In this document: positions 45,626 to 55,337 of the stretch, in pieces
Position numbering within the stretch: position 1 is the stretch's first letter
Layout: each line of letters opens with the position of its first letter
Origin: Marinobacter nanhaiticus D15-8W
GTDB lineage: Bacteria > Pseudomonadota > Gammaproteobacteria > Pseudomonadales > Oleiphilaceae
NCBI RefSeq assembly: GCF_036511935.1
Contig: NZ_AP028878.1
Coordinates: 5,146,001 to 5,210,000 of the forward strand
Reading direction: 5' to 3'
Length of the DNA: 64,000 bases
Program-made: the position numbers and the translations under genes
Notes under the pieces: model-generated
The model's input: the letters and a program-made list of their open reading frames with translations, nothing else
The model's database searches: none
What the model was told of the DNA's origin: nothing

Positions 45626-46629
45626 GCGCGCACCTCCGCATCCAACCCCTGTTGCGCTCGTTGACCACTCATCGCCATGGACATGACGGCCATGCGGATG
45701 GCGATGCCGTTAGTGACCTGGTTGAGGATAACCGACTGCGGCCCATCGGCCACTGCCGATTCGATTTCCACACCCCGGTTGATGGGGCCCGGATGCATCA
45801 CGATGGCATCCGGTTTGGCGTAGGCCAACTTGTCGGTATTCAACCCATACACCTTGTAGAACTCCCGTTCACTGGGCAACAAGGCGCCTTCCATGCGTTC
45901 ACGCTGGAGGCGCAGCATGATGATCACGTCGATATCCTTCAGACCGGATGGCATATCGTAATGGACCCTACAGCCCAGGCTCTCCACATCCCGCGGCAAG
46001 AGCGTGCTGGGACCGATCACCCGAACCTCTTCGGCACCCAGGGTATTGAGCGCCCGAATCTGGGAGCGAGCGACCCGGGAGTGCAGGATATCGCCGACGA
46101 TGGCCACCTTCAGCCCCTCGAAGCGTTCCTTTTTCTGGCGAATGGTGAGCATGTCCAGCATTGCCTGGGTCGGGTGGGCGTGACGGCCGTCGCCGGCGTT
46201 GATAATCGCGACGCCCGGGGTCACCGACTGGGCGATAAAGTGGGGCGCACCACTACGGGAATGGCGAACCACGAACATATCGCTGGCCATGGCCTCGAGG
46301 TTTAGCAGGGTGTCCGACAGGGATTCGCCCTTGGAGGTAGCCGAGGTGCTGATATCCAGGTTGAGCACATCAGCAGACAGGCGTTTGGCCGCCAGTTCGA
46401 AGGTGCTGCGGGTACGGGTGCTGGATTCGAAGAACAGGTTCACCACGGTGCGGCCACGCAGCAGCGGGACTTTCTTGATGCGGCGCTCGCCCACTTCGAT
46501 GAAGGAGTCGGCGGTGTCGAGGATCTGGGTGAGTAGCGGACGGTCGAGGCCGTCGATGGTCAGGAAATGGCGCAGCTGGCCTTCGGCATTCAGTTGCAGC
46601 GCGCGGGCGGAGGCGTCGGTTGTGGTCAT
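45622..46629 (-). CDS. pyrB: Aspartate carbamoyltransferase catalytic chain
   Basis: Joins carbamoyl phosphate and aspartate in the first committed step of pyrimidine synthesis. The 335 residues have the carbamoyl-phosphate loop [16 protein letters not shown] and the aspartate-site HPTQAMLDM, both conserved, and an N-terminal extension typical of the large Pseudomonas-type enzyme. Its ATG is two bases after the pyrR stop and its stop overlaps pyrC' (ATGA). No pyrI regulatory gene is present, in keeping with the PyrB-PyrC' class. Confidence 0.97.
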   Translation of the reverse strand: MTTTDASARALQLNAEGQLRHFLTIDGLDRPLLTQILDTADSFIEVGERRIKKVPLLRGRTVVNLFFESSTRTRSTFELAAKRLSADVLNLDISTSATSKGESLSDTLLNLEAMASDMFVVRHSRSGAPHFIAQSVTPGVAIINAGDGRHAHPTQAMLDMLTIRQKKERFEGLKVAIVGDILHSRVARSQIRALNTLGAEEVRVIGPSTLLPRDVESLGCRVHYDMPSGLKDIDVIIMLRLQRERMEGALLPSEREFYKVYGLNTDKLAYAKPDAIVMHPGPINRGVEIESAVADGPQSVILNQVTNGIAIRMAVMSMAMSGQRAQQGLDAEVRA

Positions 46630-46631
46630 CC

Positions 46632-47156
46632 TCAGGCTCCTTCTGGCTCGGCGTCGGCGTTGCGCAGTTCCACGCTGAGCGGATCCGGCCCCTTGAGCTT
46701 CACCCTCTCGTTAGCCTTCAGGTTGAGCCGCTGGCCGACTACATCCGGTTGTATCGGCAATTCCCGCGAACCCAGGTCGATCAGCGTCGCCAGTATGACG
46801 CCTGCCGGGCGGCCGTAGTCGAAGATTTCGTTCATGGCGGCGCGGATGGTGCGCCCACTCATAATGACATCGTCCACCAGCACGATATGGCGGTCTTCGG
46901 TTTCGAATGGCAAATGGGAAGGCCGGACCCTGGGATTCAGGCCGATACGGGAGAAGTCGTCCCGGTAGAACGAGATGTCGAGTTCGCCGAAGGGCTCGTC
47001 GAGGCCCAGGCGCTTGTGCAGGATATCCGCCAGCCAGACGCCGCCGGTGCGGATACCGATCAGAACCGGGCGTTCGATTTGGCGGGCCTGGAGAACACTG
47101 CGCAGACCCTGTTCCAGGTCGTCCAGCAGTGCATCAACCTTCAGCAGTGCAGTCAT
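46632..47156 (-). CDS. pyrR: PyrR bifunctional regulator / uracil phosphoribosyltransferase
   Basis: PRTase-fold protein; in Bacillus it controls attenuation of pyr mRNA, and in Pseudomonas-like bacteria its role in regulation is less clear. The 174 residues keep the PRPP motif [14 protein letters not shown] and [11 protein letters not shown]. It is the first pyr gene, 76 bases after ruvX. I could not see a convincing PyrR-binding attenuator before it. Confidence 0.94.
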   Translation of the reverse strand: MTALLKVDALLDDLEQGLRSVLQARQIERPVLIGIRTGGVWLADILHKRLGLDEPFGELDISFYRDDFSRIGLNPRVRPSHLPFETEDRHIVLVDDVIMSGRTIRAAMNEIFDYGRPAGVILATLIDLGSRELPIQPDVVGQRLNLKANERVKLKGPDPLSVELRNADAEPEGA

Positions 47157-47232
47157 TGGTTTCCCCCATCCAGACAGCGGCGCTAGTCTATCATGAGGTC
47201 GCCGGGGAAAGCAGCGCCAGGACTGCCGGCGA

Positions 47233-47661
47233 TCAGGCGCCGGAGGCGAACCAGCCTTCCAGGATCACCACCGCGGCGAGATCATCTACACCATGGATGC
47301 CGAAATCCCGGGAACCGCCGCGGGCCAGCACCTCCCCCTTGGCCTCGAAGCTGCTCAGGCGCTCGTCGACCATGACCACCTCGTGGTGGTAGCGGCCATG
47401 CAGACGCTTTCCGAATTTACGGGCACGCAGGCTCATTTCGCTCTCGGTACCATCCATGTTGAGGGGAAGACCAACAACGAATAGTTGCGGACGCCATTCC
47501 TCCACCAACGCCCCAATGTCGTCCCAGTTGGGTATGCCGTCCCGGGCTTTGAGCATGGCAATGGGCTGGGCGGTGCCGGTCAGTTCCTGGCCCACGGCGA
47601 CGCCGATGCGACGAGTACCGAAATCGAACCCCATGACCCGGCGCTGGCCAATCTCAGGCAT
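47233..47661 (-). CDS. ruvX: Holliday-junction resolvase-like / pre-16S rRNA nuclease RuvX (YqgF)
   Basis: RNase H-fold nuclease acting in the processing of the 16S rRNA 5' end. The 142 residues start [22 protein letters not shown], with the catalytic Asp in GFDFG. Further acidic positions lie in [13 protein letters not shown] and near [14 protein letters not shown]. Its start overlaps the yqgE stop by eight bases, which suggests coupling. Confidence 0.95.
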   Translation of the reverse strand: MPEIGQRRVMGFDFGTRRIGVAVGQELTGTAQPIAMLKARDGIPNWDDIGALVEEWRPQLFVVGLPLNMDGTESEMSLRARKFGKRLHGRYHHEVVMVDERLSSFEAKGEVLARGGSRDFGIHGVDDLAAVVILEGWFASGA

Positions 47662-48211
47662 GACCCACCGAATCGGAGAGCTGGTTCAGGTCGATGCCCA
47701 TCATGCGGATCACTTCGGCGTAACGGTCTTCGCTTTTGACCCGGAACAGCAGGTCGTGGTTGGCCGGGCACACCAGCCAGCTGCTACCGGACAACTCTTC
47801 CTCCAGCTGTCCCTCAGACCAGCCGGAGTAGCCCAGCGCCATAAGGAATTCGGATGGCCCCTCGCCGCAACCGATAGCTTCGAGGATATCCCGGGAGGTG
47901 GTCATGGTGAGCTGGTCAGTCACCGCCATGGAACTTTGCCATTCGCCAAACGGCCGATGCAGGACGAAGCCACGCTCCGGCTGCACCGGACCACCGGCGT
48001 AGACCGGCGCGTTGATTTCCTCGCCATCCAGGTCGAGCTGCTCGAGCACCTCGCCGACGGTAATGTCCAGCGGCCGGTTGATCACCAGCCCCATGGCACC
48101 CTCGCTGTTGTGTTCACACATAAAGATGACGGTCCCATGGAAACCCGGGTCCTGGAGATAGGGAGAAGCCACCAGAAGGCGGTTTCGGAGTGAATCTTCA
48201 CAATCAGTCAT
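47654..48211 (-). CDS. yqgE: YqgE/AlgH family protein
   Basis: Conserved protein of unclear biochemical function; the Pseudomonas homologue AlgH has been linked to alginate control. Starting at the ATG at 48211 gives 185 residues, the usual length, with LLVASPYLQDPGFHGTVIFMCEHNSEGAMGLVINRP and GGPVQPERGFVLH, both family hallmarks. An upstream ATG at 48319 would add 36 residues with no family match. It sits between tonB and ruvX as in P. aeruginosa. Confidence 0.94.
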   Translation of the reverse strand: MTDCEDSLRNRLLVASPYLQDPGFHGTVIFMCEHNSEGAMGLVINRPLDITVGEVLEQLDLDGEEINAPVYAGGPVQPERGFVLHRPFGEWQSSMAVTDQLTMTTSRDILEAIGCGEGPSEFLMALGYSGWSEGQLEEELSGSSWLVCPANHDLLFRVKSEDRYAEVIRMMGIDLNQLSDSVGHA

Positions 48212-48355
48212 AGAATCAGTGTCGCTGCAGCGCAACGGCAAAAGCCGAAAGCGCTGATCAAGTGTTTGTTCACGGGACAGGACACCAGTATTCGTTGCGT
48301 GGCCTGCCTTGGCAAGCATCGAATGGTGAAGATACGACGACAGCCAGGAACGCGA

Positions 48356-49231
48356 TCAACCAGACGTCAGGCCGCGACGCTGGAATGACCAGGTGCGGAT
48401 AATCTCAAGCTGGTCGGCCTGGTCGCGCATTTCCGGCGGGAAAGGTGCAAAGGGCGCCGACAGACGAACGATCCGGATCGCAGCGTCATCCAGCACTTTG
48501 CTACCGGATGAGTTGAGGATCTCAACGTCCTTCACACTGCCGTCCTTCTCCAGAACGACGACCATCCGTAGCGAGCCGTAGATTCCGGAGCTGCGTGCTT
48601 CCGGCGGGTAGTTCAGGTTGCCGACCCGGGTCACCTTGCTAACCCAGTTCTGCACGTACCAGGCGTTTTCCGATTTCAACGTGGACGCAGCCGTCACCCG
48701 CATGATCCGCGGCTTCTTCGCGTACGCGCGCTGCTGCTGGTCGAGGCGCGCCTCCAGGCTGGCGATTTCCAGACTGCGTTGCATCAGGCTCTTCTTCTCG
48801 GCCTCGGGCGCCTTCTCCACCGGCTCTTCTTTCTCTTCCTGCTGCGCGGCAGGGCGGGACTTGGCGGTGGTGGTTACCGTTTCCGTCGCCACCTGCGGCT
48901 TCGGCTCTACCGTCTTCTGGGTGACAGGCTGAGGCTGCACCGGTTGTACCTGGCTGTTTTGCAGGGGCGCCTGATGGGTCGTGGTCAGATCCTGCTTCTC
49001 TTCCTCGGTACCGCTGCCTTTCTGATTGGTCGCGGCGAGAAAATCGGCCTCCTCCGGGGCGTCCTTGTCGTCGAACTGGGACAAGGTGATTTCCAGGGTT
49101 TCGGCGGCCGGCACCGGATCGTCCGGCGCAAACGAGATCCCGAGCACCACGACCGCATGCAGGGCCAGCGCCATAAAAAGGGTAAAGGAAAAACGATCAA
49201 AATCACTGACCTGGACAGCCATGCTCGCCAC
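48356..49231 (-). CDS. tonB: Energy transducer TonB family protein (TonB3-like)
   Basis: Inner-membrane protein that passes proton-motive energy to outer-membrane receptors. The 291 residues show a membrane segment at about 15-34 and a Pro/Glu/Gln-rich periplasmic region (about 40-150). A helical stretch leads into a C-terminal TonB domain (about 200-285) with NLNYPPEARSSGIYGSLRMVVVLEKDGSVKDVEIL. No exbB/exbD genes are nearby. In P. aeruginosa the TonB3 gene at this same position is required for twitching motility, so a pilus-related role is likely (inference from synteny). Confidence 0.9.
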   Translation of the reverse strand: MASMAVQVSDFDRFSFTLFMALALHAVVVLGISFAPDDPVPAAETLEITLSQFDDKDAPEEADFLAATNQKGSGTEEEKQDLTTTHQAPLQNSQVQPVQPQPVTQKTVEPKPQVATETVTTTAKSRPAAQQEEKEEPVEKAPEAEKKSLMQRSLEIASLEARLDQQQRAYAKKPRIMRVTAASTLKSENAWYVQNWVSKVTRVGNLNYPPEARSSGIYGSLRMVVVLEKDGSVKDVEILNSSGSKVLDDAAIRIVRLSAPFAPFPPEMRDQADQLEIIRTWSFQRRGLTSG

Positions 49232-49372
49232 TTAATCAACCACTGCTAAGCGTGCCGACGCACGCGGTTCTGGTTTCGCCTGGAAAGACTTCCGATGAGG
49301 GCCCAAGTTTGATGGCTTCACGCCCGCTTGTCTATCCTGTGCGGCCCAATTGGGTCGCACAGGACGTACTGC

Positions 49373-50317
49373 CTAGAGCCGGGCCTCGATGGCATCCAAA
49401 AGCTGGGACGAGATATCGATCCCGAATTCCCGGTCAAGTTCCCTGACGCAGGTCGGACTTGTAACGTTGATTTCGGTCAGGTAGTCGCCAATCACATCGA
49501 TACCCACAAAAATCAGGCCTTTGGCTTTGAGCGTGGGGGCAATGCGCTCGCAGATTTCCCGGTCGCGGTCCGTCAACGGCCGGCCTTCGCCCCGACCACC
49601 GGCCGCCAGGTTGCCCCGGTTCTCGCCCTGGGATGGTATTCGCGCCAGGGCATAGGGAATCGGCTCACCATCGATCAGGAGGATACGTTTGTCGCCGTCC
49701 TTGATATCGGGCAGGAACTTTTGCGCCATGATCTGGTGGTTGCCATCCTGTGTCAGGATCTCGATGATCACACCCAGGTTGGAATCGCCCTCCTTGACCC
49801 GGAACACCGATTTGCCGCCCATACCGTCCACAGGCTTCATTACGACATCGCCGTGGCGGGCATAGAACTCCCGCAATCGATCGGAAGAGCGGGTGACCAC
49901 AAGCGGCGGCGTGCAGTCGATAAAACGGGTGGCAAACAGCTTCTCGTTGCAATCCCGCAGCGCCGCAGGTGGGTTGACCACCAACGCGCCCTGGTCGGCC
50001 GCCGAATCGAGGATATGGGTGGCCATCATGAACTCGCGGTCCACCGGCGGGTCCTTGCGCATCAGGATGACATCCAGCTCGCCTAACGCGACTTCGAACT
50101 CATCGCCGAAGGTGTACCAGTCGTCGGGGTCCATGCGCACCGTCAGTTCGCGTACCCGGGCGCGGGCCTCGCCGCCGTCAAGGAACAGGTCTGGCTGTTC
50201 CATGTAGATCAGCTCCCAGCCACGTTTCTGGGCCGCCCAGAGCATAGCCAGCGAAGTGTCCTTCTTGAAATGGATGTCCTGGATCGGGTCCATGACGATG
50301 CCGAGTCTGATGGTCAT
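49373..50317 (-). CDS. gshB: Glutathione synthetase
   Basis: ATP-grasp enzyme joining gamma-glutamylcysteine and glycine to form glutathione. The 314 residues (E. coli 316) begin MTIRLGIVMDPIQDIHFKKDTSLAML and include VMKPVDGMGGKSVFRV, GDKRILLIDGEPIPYALARIP and the C-terminal GIDVIGDYLTEINVTSPT. It is the first gene of the minus-strand run and diverges from the pil operon across 557 bases. Confidence 0.97.
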   Translation of the reverse strand: MTIRLGIVMDPIQDIHFKKDTSLAMLWAAQKRGWELIYMEQPDLFLDGGEARARVRELTVRMDPDDWYTFGDEFEVALGELDVILMRKDPPVDREFMMATHILDSAADQGALVVNPPAALRDCNEKLFATRFIDCTPPLVVTRSSDRLREFYARHGDVVMKPVDGMGGKSVFRVKEGDSNLGVIIEILTQDGNHQIMAQKFLPDIKDGDKRILLIDGEPIPYALARIPSQGENRGNLAAGGRGEGRPLTDRDREICERIAPTLKAKGLIFVGIDVIGDYLTEINVTSPTCVRELDREFGIDISSQLLDAIEARL

Positions 50318-50874
50318 AACGTGTTACACCTCGCAATAGAAACAGTGTGCCGTCCGGCTGGTTCGCTGACCGACTGTGAACCAGCCGGGCAGCACACGCG
50401 TCGTCAAAACGGGAACCAGTCAGCAGAGCGCGTAGATCAGGCCCTCGGGGCGCTTCGCAGGTGCTATGCTGGGCCGGGCAATGGTTACCGATGGTATTGC
50501 AGCAATGGGGTGTATGCACCCCTATTACACCCTTTTATAAGGGCTAATGCTTACCTGAACCAGAGGGTATTTCTTACGCAAAACCCGGTTATATCAACGC
50601 GGGGGTACATTTGGTCACAAACTTATGCTTTTTCTCAAGCGACCTATATTCTATAAATACTCTGGCTTTATAGAACGCCCCTTGAATGTGTGTTAAAAAG
50701 GCCCGTCAAATTACCCGCTGGTCACAAAAACCGTCGGACGGCGCCTATTCTGGGCATGGAGCACATGCCGGGCTGAAGTAAGGCTGGCCGCCGATTCGAC
50801 CTCGTTTTGAGATTATTGCGGTTCGACTCGGGGCTGAACAACAACGATCCTGTAGAGCGCAAGGCTGTTGGACA
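50318..50874. promoter_or_regulatory. Divergent control region between gshB and pilG
   Basis: No gene is supported in these 557 bases. TTTTTC and TATAAA (50629-50634 and 50652-50657) are spaced by 17 bases and give the best plus-strand promoter candidate, about 215 bases before pilG. TGGTCACAAA occurs twice, at 50612-50621 and 50719-50728, as a possible half-site for a CRP/Vfr-type or other regulator. The AT-rich stretch 50640-50700 contrasts with the GC-rich surroundings. I saw no terminator. Confidence 0.4.
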
Positions 50875-51267
50875 ATGGATGACAACTTCGAAAACCTGAA
50901 GATTATGGTGATTGACGATAGTAAGACGATTCGTCGCACCGCCGAAACCCTTCTTAAAAAGGTTGGCTGTGAGGTCATCACCGCAACGGATGGATTCGAC
51001 GCCCTCGCCAAGATCGCAGACACCCAGCCCGATATCGTCTTTGTCGATATCATGATGCCCCGGCTGGATGGTTATCAAACCTGCGCCCTCATCAAGAACA
51101 ATTCCACTTTCAAGAAAACGCCCGTCATCATGCTCTCCAGCAAGGACGGTCTTTTCGACAAGGCCAAGGGACGTATTGTTGGCTCCGATCAGTATCTGAC
51201 GAAACCGTTCAGCAAAGACGAACTGCTGAACACTATTCGTCAATATGTTCCCACCGCGGAACAATAA
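50875..51267 (+). CDS. pilG: Type IV pilus response regulator PilG
   Basis: Single-domain CheY-like output of the Chp chemosensory system; in Pseudomonas it promotes pilus extension and affects cAMP. The 130 residues have the acidic pair D14-D15, phospho-acceptor Asp58 (IVFVDIMMPRLDG), and switch Lys in YLTKPFSKDELL. MDDNFENLKIMVIDDSKTIRRTAETLL matches PilG. It is the first gene of the pil-chp operon; the ribosome binding site is weak. Confidence 0.96.
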   Translation: MDDNFENLKIMVIDDSKTIRRTAETLLKKVGCEVITATDGFDALAKIADTQPDIVFVDIMMPRLDGYQTCALIKNNSTFKKTPVIMLSSKDGLFDKAKGRIVGSDQYLTKPFSKDELLNTIRQYVPTAEQ

Positions 51268-51304
51268 TCCCGATTATTGATGCAACGAATTTACCGAGGA
51301 AATC

Positions 51305-51667
51305 ATGGCCCGCATCCTGATTGTCGACGATTCCCCGACCGAGGTTAAGAAAATCTCCAGCATCCTGGAAAAGCACCAGCATGAGGTTCTCTCCGCCGAC
51401 AACGGCGCCGATGGCGTCGCCAAGGCCCGCGCCGAGAGCCCTGACCTGGTCCTGATGGACGTGGTCATGCCGGGACTGAATGGCTTCCAGGCCACACGCC
51501 AGCTGACCCGCGCACCGGAAACGGCTTCCATCCCTGTGGTTATCGTAACCACCAAGGACCAGGAAACCGACCGGGTCTGGGGTACCCGCCAGGGCGCCAA
51601 AGGCTACCTGGTCAAGCCGGTTAACGAAGACGAGCTGATCAAGACCATCAACAGTCTGATCGCCTGA
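51305..51667 (+). CDS. pilH: Type IV pilus response regulator PilH
   Basis: CheY-like partner of PilG, thought to act in pilus retraction or as a phosphate sink. The 120 residues have D8-D9, phospho-acceptor Asp52 (LVLMDVVMPGLNG) and Lys in YLVKPVNEDEL. It begins 37 bases after pilG with AGGAA upstream. The family name rests on sequence and operon position. Confidence 0.95.
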   Translation: MARILIVDDSPTEVKKISSILEKHQHEVLSADNGADGVAKARAESPDLVLMDVVMPGLNGFQATRQLTRAPETASIPVVIVTTKDQETDRVWGTRQGAKGYLVKPVNEDELIKTINSLIA

Positions 51668-51684
51668 GTCCCATTGGAGTAAGC

Positions 51685-52230
51685 ATGTCCGCCCAGGCTG
51701 CCCCCTTTGCCGTACTGACGGATATCGCCCGGCGTAGCAAATCCCTTGCCTCCGGTCTGCCCGCTCAGCAGGAAGCCATCGAACTGTGGAACGGCATTGG
51801 TTTCACCTTGGGTGGCCAGCGCTACGTCGCTCCCATGGGCGAGGTTGTCGAAATCCTCCACGTCCCCCGCTACACCCATGTACCGGGGGTTCGTTCCTTC
51901 ATGCTTGGCGCGGCCAATGTACGGGGCCGTCTGCTGCCCCTGATTGATCTCGCACACTTTTTTGATCTTAGCCGCACCTCCCGCAGTCATCGGGAGCGCC
52001 GTGTGCTGGTCATCGAACGGGGAGACCTGTTCAGCGGCCTGGTCGTCGATAGCGTCTCAGGCATGCAGTATTTCGCGATGGAAAACTTCATAGAAGAACC
52101 CGCGGAAACCCCAGACATCGTCCAGCCTTTCGTTCAGGGAGGCTATCGACGCAATGAGGAAATCTGGAAGGTGTTCTCGACCTTCGCCCTGATGGACGAC
52201 GAGCGCTTCCTGGATGTAGCCCAGTGGTGA
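51685..52230 (+). CDS. pilI: CheW-like adaptor PilI
   Basis: Couples the receptor PilJ to the kinase ChpA at the membrane. The 181 residues form one CheW domain with FTLGGQRYVAPMGEVVEIL, ANVRGRLLPLIDLAHFF and VLVIERGDLFSGLVVDSVSGM. Homologues are near 178 residues. It is 17 bases after pilH, preceded by GGAG. Confidence 0.95.
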   Translation: MSAQAAPFAVLTDIARRSKSLASGLPAQQEAIELWNGIGFTLGGQRYVAPMGEVVEILHVPRYTHVPGVRSFMLGAANVRGRLLPLIDLAHFFDLSRTSRSHRERRVLVIERGDLFSGLVVDSVSGMQYFAMENFIEEPAETPDIVQPFVQGGYRRNEEIWKVFSTFALMDDERFLDVAQW

Positions 52231-52306
52231 GCAGGACGGCAGGGCCTGCCCACTTAATACCAGACCGTAAGGACCAACTTGCCGACGCAAGGCCGGGAGC
52301 CAGAAA

Positions 52307-54379
52307 ATGAAGAAAAGAGCCGGAAGATTCAACGCGGGTCAGGGCGCCAACAAGCTCGTTGGTGCCCTGATCGGTGCGTTGATCGTACTGACCGTCCTGC
52401 TCGTTGCGGTGCTGTTCATCATCAACCGTGACAGCCAGAACGACCAGGAATACATTGCCCACGCCAGTGAGCTGCGGGTACTTTCCCAGGAAATCGCGAA
52501 AAACGCCTCGGAAGCGGCCGGTGGTACGCCGGAAGCCTTCGACCAGCTACAGCGCACCCGGGACGAGTTCGCCACACGCTGGGGCTATATTATCGACGGT
52601 CACCCGGAAACCGGTCTGCCGCCGAGTGAACTCGCGGCCCAGAGCGGCGTACAGGAGAACTGGAACGCGGTGCGTGAGCGTGCCGATACCATTATCTCTA
52701 CCCGCGAAGCAGTGCTTGGCCTGCACGAGGTTGCCCGCACCCTGAACGAAACCATTCCGCAGCTACAGGTGGAATACGACGATATCGTTCAGATCCTGCT
52801 GGATAACGACGCCCCGGCGGAACAGATTGCACTGGCCCAGCGTCAGTCGCTGCTGGCGGAGCGGATCGTGCGCTCGGTCAACAACGTACTCTCCGGTGAC
52901 GAAGACGCGGTTATCGCCGCCGACCGTTTCGGCCGTGACGCTGCGCTGTTTGGTCGTGTTCTCGAAGGTCAGACGGAAGGCAACCCCGCCATGGGTATCT
53001 CCCGGGTCCAGGACGAGGATGCCATCTACGGTCTTGAAGCCGTTGCCGAACTGTTCGAGTTCGTCTCCCAGAACGTCGACGCGATCCTCGAAGCATCTCC
53101 CGACCTGTTTACCGTTCGCCGCGCTTCCAACGAGATCTTCCAGAGTTCCCAGGCGCTGCTGAACGAGACCTCTGCCCTGGCGGAAAACTTCCGCGATCGT
53201 GCGGATTCTCGCCTGATCAGCCCGATCCTGGCCTACATCATCCTGGCTGGCCTCGCTGCCGTGGTTGTACTGATCGGTCTGACTATCTACCGCGCGTCCC
53301 AGGACCGTCTGGCCAAGACCCAGGAACAGAACGAACAGAACCAGAACGCGATCCTGCGACTGCTGGACGAACTGGCTGACCTGGCGGATGGTGACCTGAC
53401 CACCGAGGCAACGGTAACCGAGGACTTCACCGGTGCAATCGCCGACTCCATCAACTACGCGATCGACCAGATGCGCGGACTGGTACAGGCCATCCGTGGT
53501 ACGGCGGTCCGGGTTTCTTCAGCGGCCCAGGAAACACAGGCCACTGCGATGCACCTGGCCGACGCGTCCGAGCACCAGGCCCAGGAAATCGCCGGCGCCT
53601 CCGCGGCGGTGAACGAGATGGCGGTGTCCATCGACCAGGTTTCCTCGAACGCTGCTGAATCCTCCGCGGTTGCGGAGCGGTCCGTTGCGATCGCGAAAAA
53701 AGGCGCGGAAGTGGTACAGAACACCATCCGCGGCATGGACAACATCCGTGAGCAGATCCAGGAAACCTCCAAACGGATCAAGCGTCTGGGTGAATCCTCG
53801 CAGGAAATCGGTGACATCGTATCGCTGATCAACGACATCGCCGACCAGACCAACATCCTGTCCCTGAACGCCGCTATCCAGGCGTCCATGGCTGGTGACG
53901 CCGGTCGAGGCTTCGCGGTGGTTGCGGACGAAGTTCAGCGTCTGGCGGAGCGCTCCTCCGCTGCGACCAAGCAGATCGAAGCCCTGGTTAAGACGATCCA
54001 GTCTGACACCAACGAGGCGGTTATCTCCATGGAACACACCACCGCCGAGGTGGTCCGTGGTGCTCGTCTGGCCCAGGACGCGGGTGTTGCCCTTGAGGAA
54101 ATCGAGAACGTATCGATGAACCTCGCGGAACTCATCCAGAATATCTCCAACGCGGCGCGCCAGCAGGCCTCGTCCGCGGCTCACATCTCCAACACGATGA
54201 ACGTTATCCAGGAGATCACGTCGCAGACATCCTCCGGTACCAACGCCACCGCGAAGTCTATCGGTAACCTTGCCGAAATGGCGGCAGAGCTGCGGTCCTC
54301 CGTTGCCGGCTTCACCCTGCCGGAAGAGGACATCCCGGAAGAGGAAGAAGAAGACAGCGACGTTCCCGTAGTCAGTTGA
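52307..54379 (+). CDS. pilJ: Methyl-accepting chemotaxis receptor PilJ
   Basis: Receptor of the Chp system. The 690 residues have a basic N-terminus, membrane segments at about 17-40 and 303-328, and a periplasmic domain of about 260 residues between them. A HAMP region (about 330-390) follows, then a long signalling helix pair with the hairpin tip SLNAAIQASMAGDAGRGFAVVADEVQRLAERS, which binds PilI and ChpA. The tail is acidic (EEDIPEEEEEDSD). PilJ periplasmic domains in Pseudomonas are reported to interact with pilin. Confidence 0.96.
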   Translation: MKKRAGRFNAGQGANKLVGALIGALIVLTVLLVAVLFIINRDSQNDQEYIAHASELRVLSQEIAKNASEAAGGTPEAFDQLQRTRDEFATRWGYIIDGHPETGLPPSELAAQSGVQENWNAVRERADTIISTREAVLGLHEVARTLNETIPQLQVEYDDIVQILLDNDAPAEQIALAQRQSLLAERIVRSVNNVLSGDEDAVIAADRFGRDAALFGRVLEGQTEGNPAMGISRVQDEDAIYGLEAVAELFEFVSQNVDAILEASPDLFTVRRASNEIFQSSQALLNETSALAENFRDRADSRLISPILAYIILAGLAAVVVLIGLTIYRASQDRLAKTQEQNEQNQNAILRLLDELADLADGDLTTEATVTEDFTGAIADSINYAIDQMRGLVQAIRGTAVRVSSAAQETQATAMHLADASEHQAQEIAGASAAVNEMAVSIDQVSSNAAESSAVAERSVAIAKKGAEVVQNTIRGMDNIREQIQETSKRIKRLGESSQEIGDIVSLINDIADQTNILSLNAAIQASMAGDAGRGFAVVADEVQRLAERSSAATKQIEALVKTIQSDTNEAVISMEHTTAEVVRGARLAQDAGVALEEIENVSMNLAELIQNISNAARQQASSAAHISNTMNVIQEITSQTSSGTNATAKSIGNLAEMAAELRSSVAGFTLPEEDIPEEEEEDSDVPVVS

Positions 54380-54426
54380 TAGCGGCTGATAGCGAGCTGA
54401 TGCAGCGCCGGATGTGCGGCTGAATC

Positions 54427-55326
54427 ATGATCATGACCGAAACGCGCAACGACATAGCCTCCGGCATCTGGACTCTGCGTCCGCTTCCCGAAATGGATGC
54501 GGCGCAGTTCAGACAGTGGCAACAGCTGCTGGAAGACCGGACCGGAATGACCCTGACGGCTGATCGACGTTCGTTCCTTCAGACCAATCTGGGTATCCGG
54601 ATGCGGGAAATCGGTTGCGAGACCTATCAGGCCTATTACGAGAAAGTGGTCAACGGCCCCGGCGCGATCGTCGAGTGGGCCGTCCTGGTGGACCGGCTCA
54701 CCGTCCAGGAAACCCGCTTCTTTCGTGATCCTGATGCCTTCCGGCTGGTCTCCGACTATGTCATGACCCGGCCACGGGAACACCTGAAACGGCATCCCCT
54801 GGAAGCCTGGAGTGTGGGTTGCTCTACCGGCGAGGAACCCTACACCCTGGCCATGCTGCTGGATCAGTCCATGCAGCAGCTCGAACTGGAACCGCTGTTC
54901 GGCGTTACCGGCTCGGATATCAGCAAACCGGCGCTGGAAAAAGCGCAAAGAGGTGTTTTCGGTGCCCGCAAACTGGTGAGCACCGATATGGCGGTCCGGG
55001 ACCGCTATTTTCGCCAGGTGGACGGCAATCAATGGGAAATCGACCCGGCCATCCGCCAACGCGTTTGTTTTACCCGACTGAATGTGCTGGACCTCAGTCA
55101 GGCACCGATGCATGGCATGAACATTATCTTCTGCCAGAACCTGCTGATCTATTTCCGCCGCTGGCGGCGCAGGGAAATCGTAAAACGCCTGACTGAACGG
55201 CTCGCACCCGGCGGCCTGCTTGTGCTGGGCCAGGGTGAGCTGACGGACTGGCAGCACCCGTCCCTGCAACGGGTGCCATCGGATAGTGTTCTGGCGTGGA
55301 TCCGCCGCCAGACTGACGAAGAATAA
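54427..55326 (+). CDS. pilK: CheR-type methyltransferase PilK
   Basis: SAM-dependent methyltransferase expected to methylate PilJ. The 299 residues show the CheR N-terminal helical domain (LLEDRTGMTLTADRRSFLQTNLGIRMRE), VQETRFFRD, and the SAM-binding VGCSTGEEPYTLAMLLDQS. The later NIIFCQNLLIYF carries the typical C/R-N-x-x-I-Y-F motif, here with Gln in place of the usual Arg. ATGs at 54427 and 54433 are both possible and neither has a strong binding site. Confidence 0.93.
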   Translation: MIMTETRNDIASGIWTLRPLPEMDAAQFRQWQQLLEDRTGMTLTADRRSFLQTNLGIRMREIGCETYQAYYEKVVNGPGAIVEWAVLVDRLTVQETRFFRDPDAFRLVSDYVMTRPREHLKRHPLEAWSVGCSTGEEPYTLAMLLDQSMQQLELEPLFGVTGSDISKPALEKAQRGVFGARKLVSTDMAVRDRYFRQVDGNQWEIDPAIRQRVCFTRLNVLDLSQAPMHGMNIIFCQNLLIYFRRWRRREIVKRLTERLAPGGLLVLGQGELTDWQHPSLQRVPSDSVLAWIRRQTDEE

Positions 55327-55337
55327 CCGGAGTGGTT

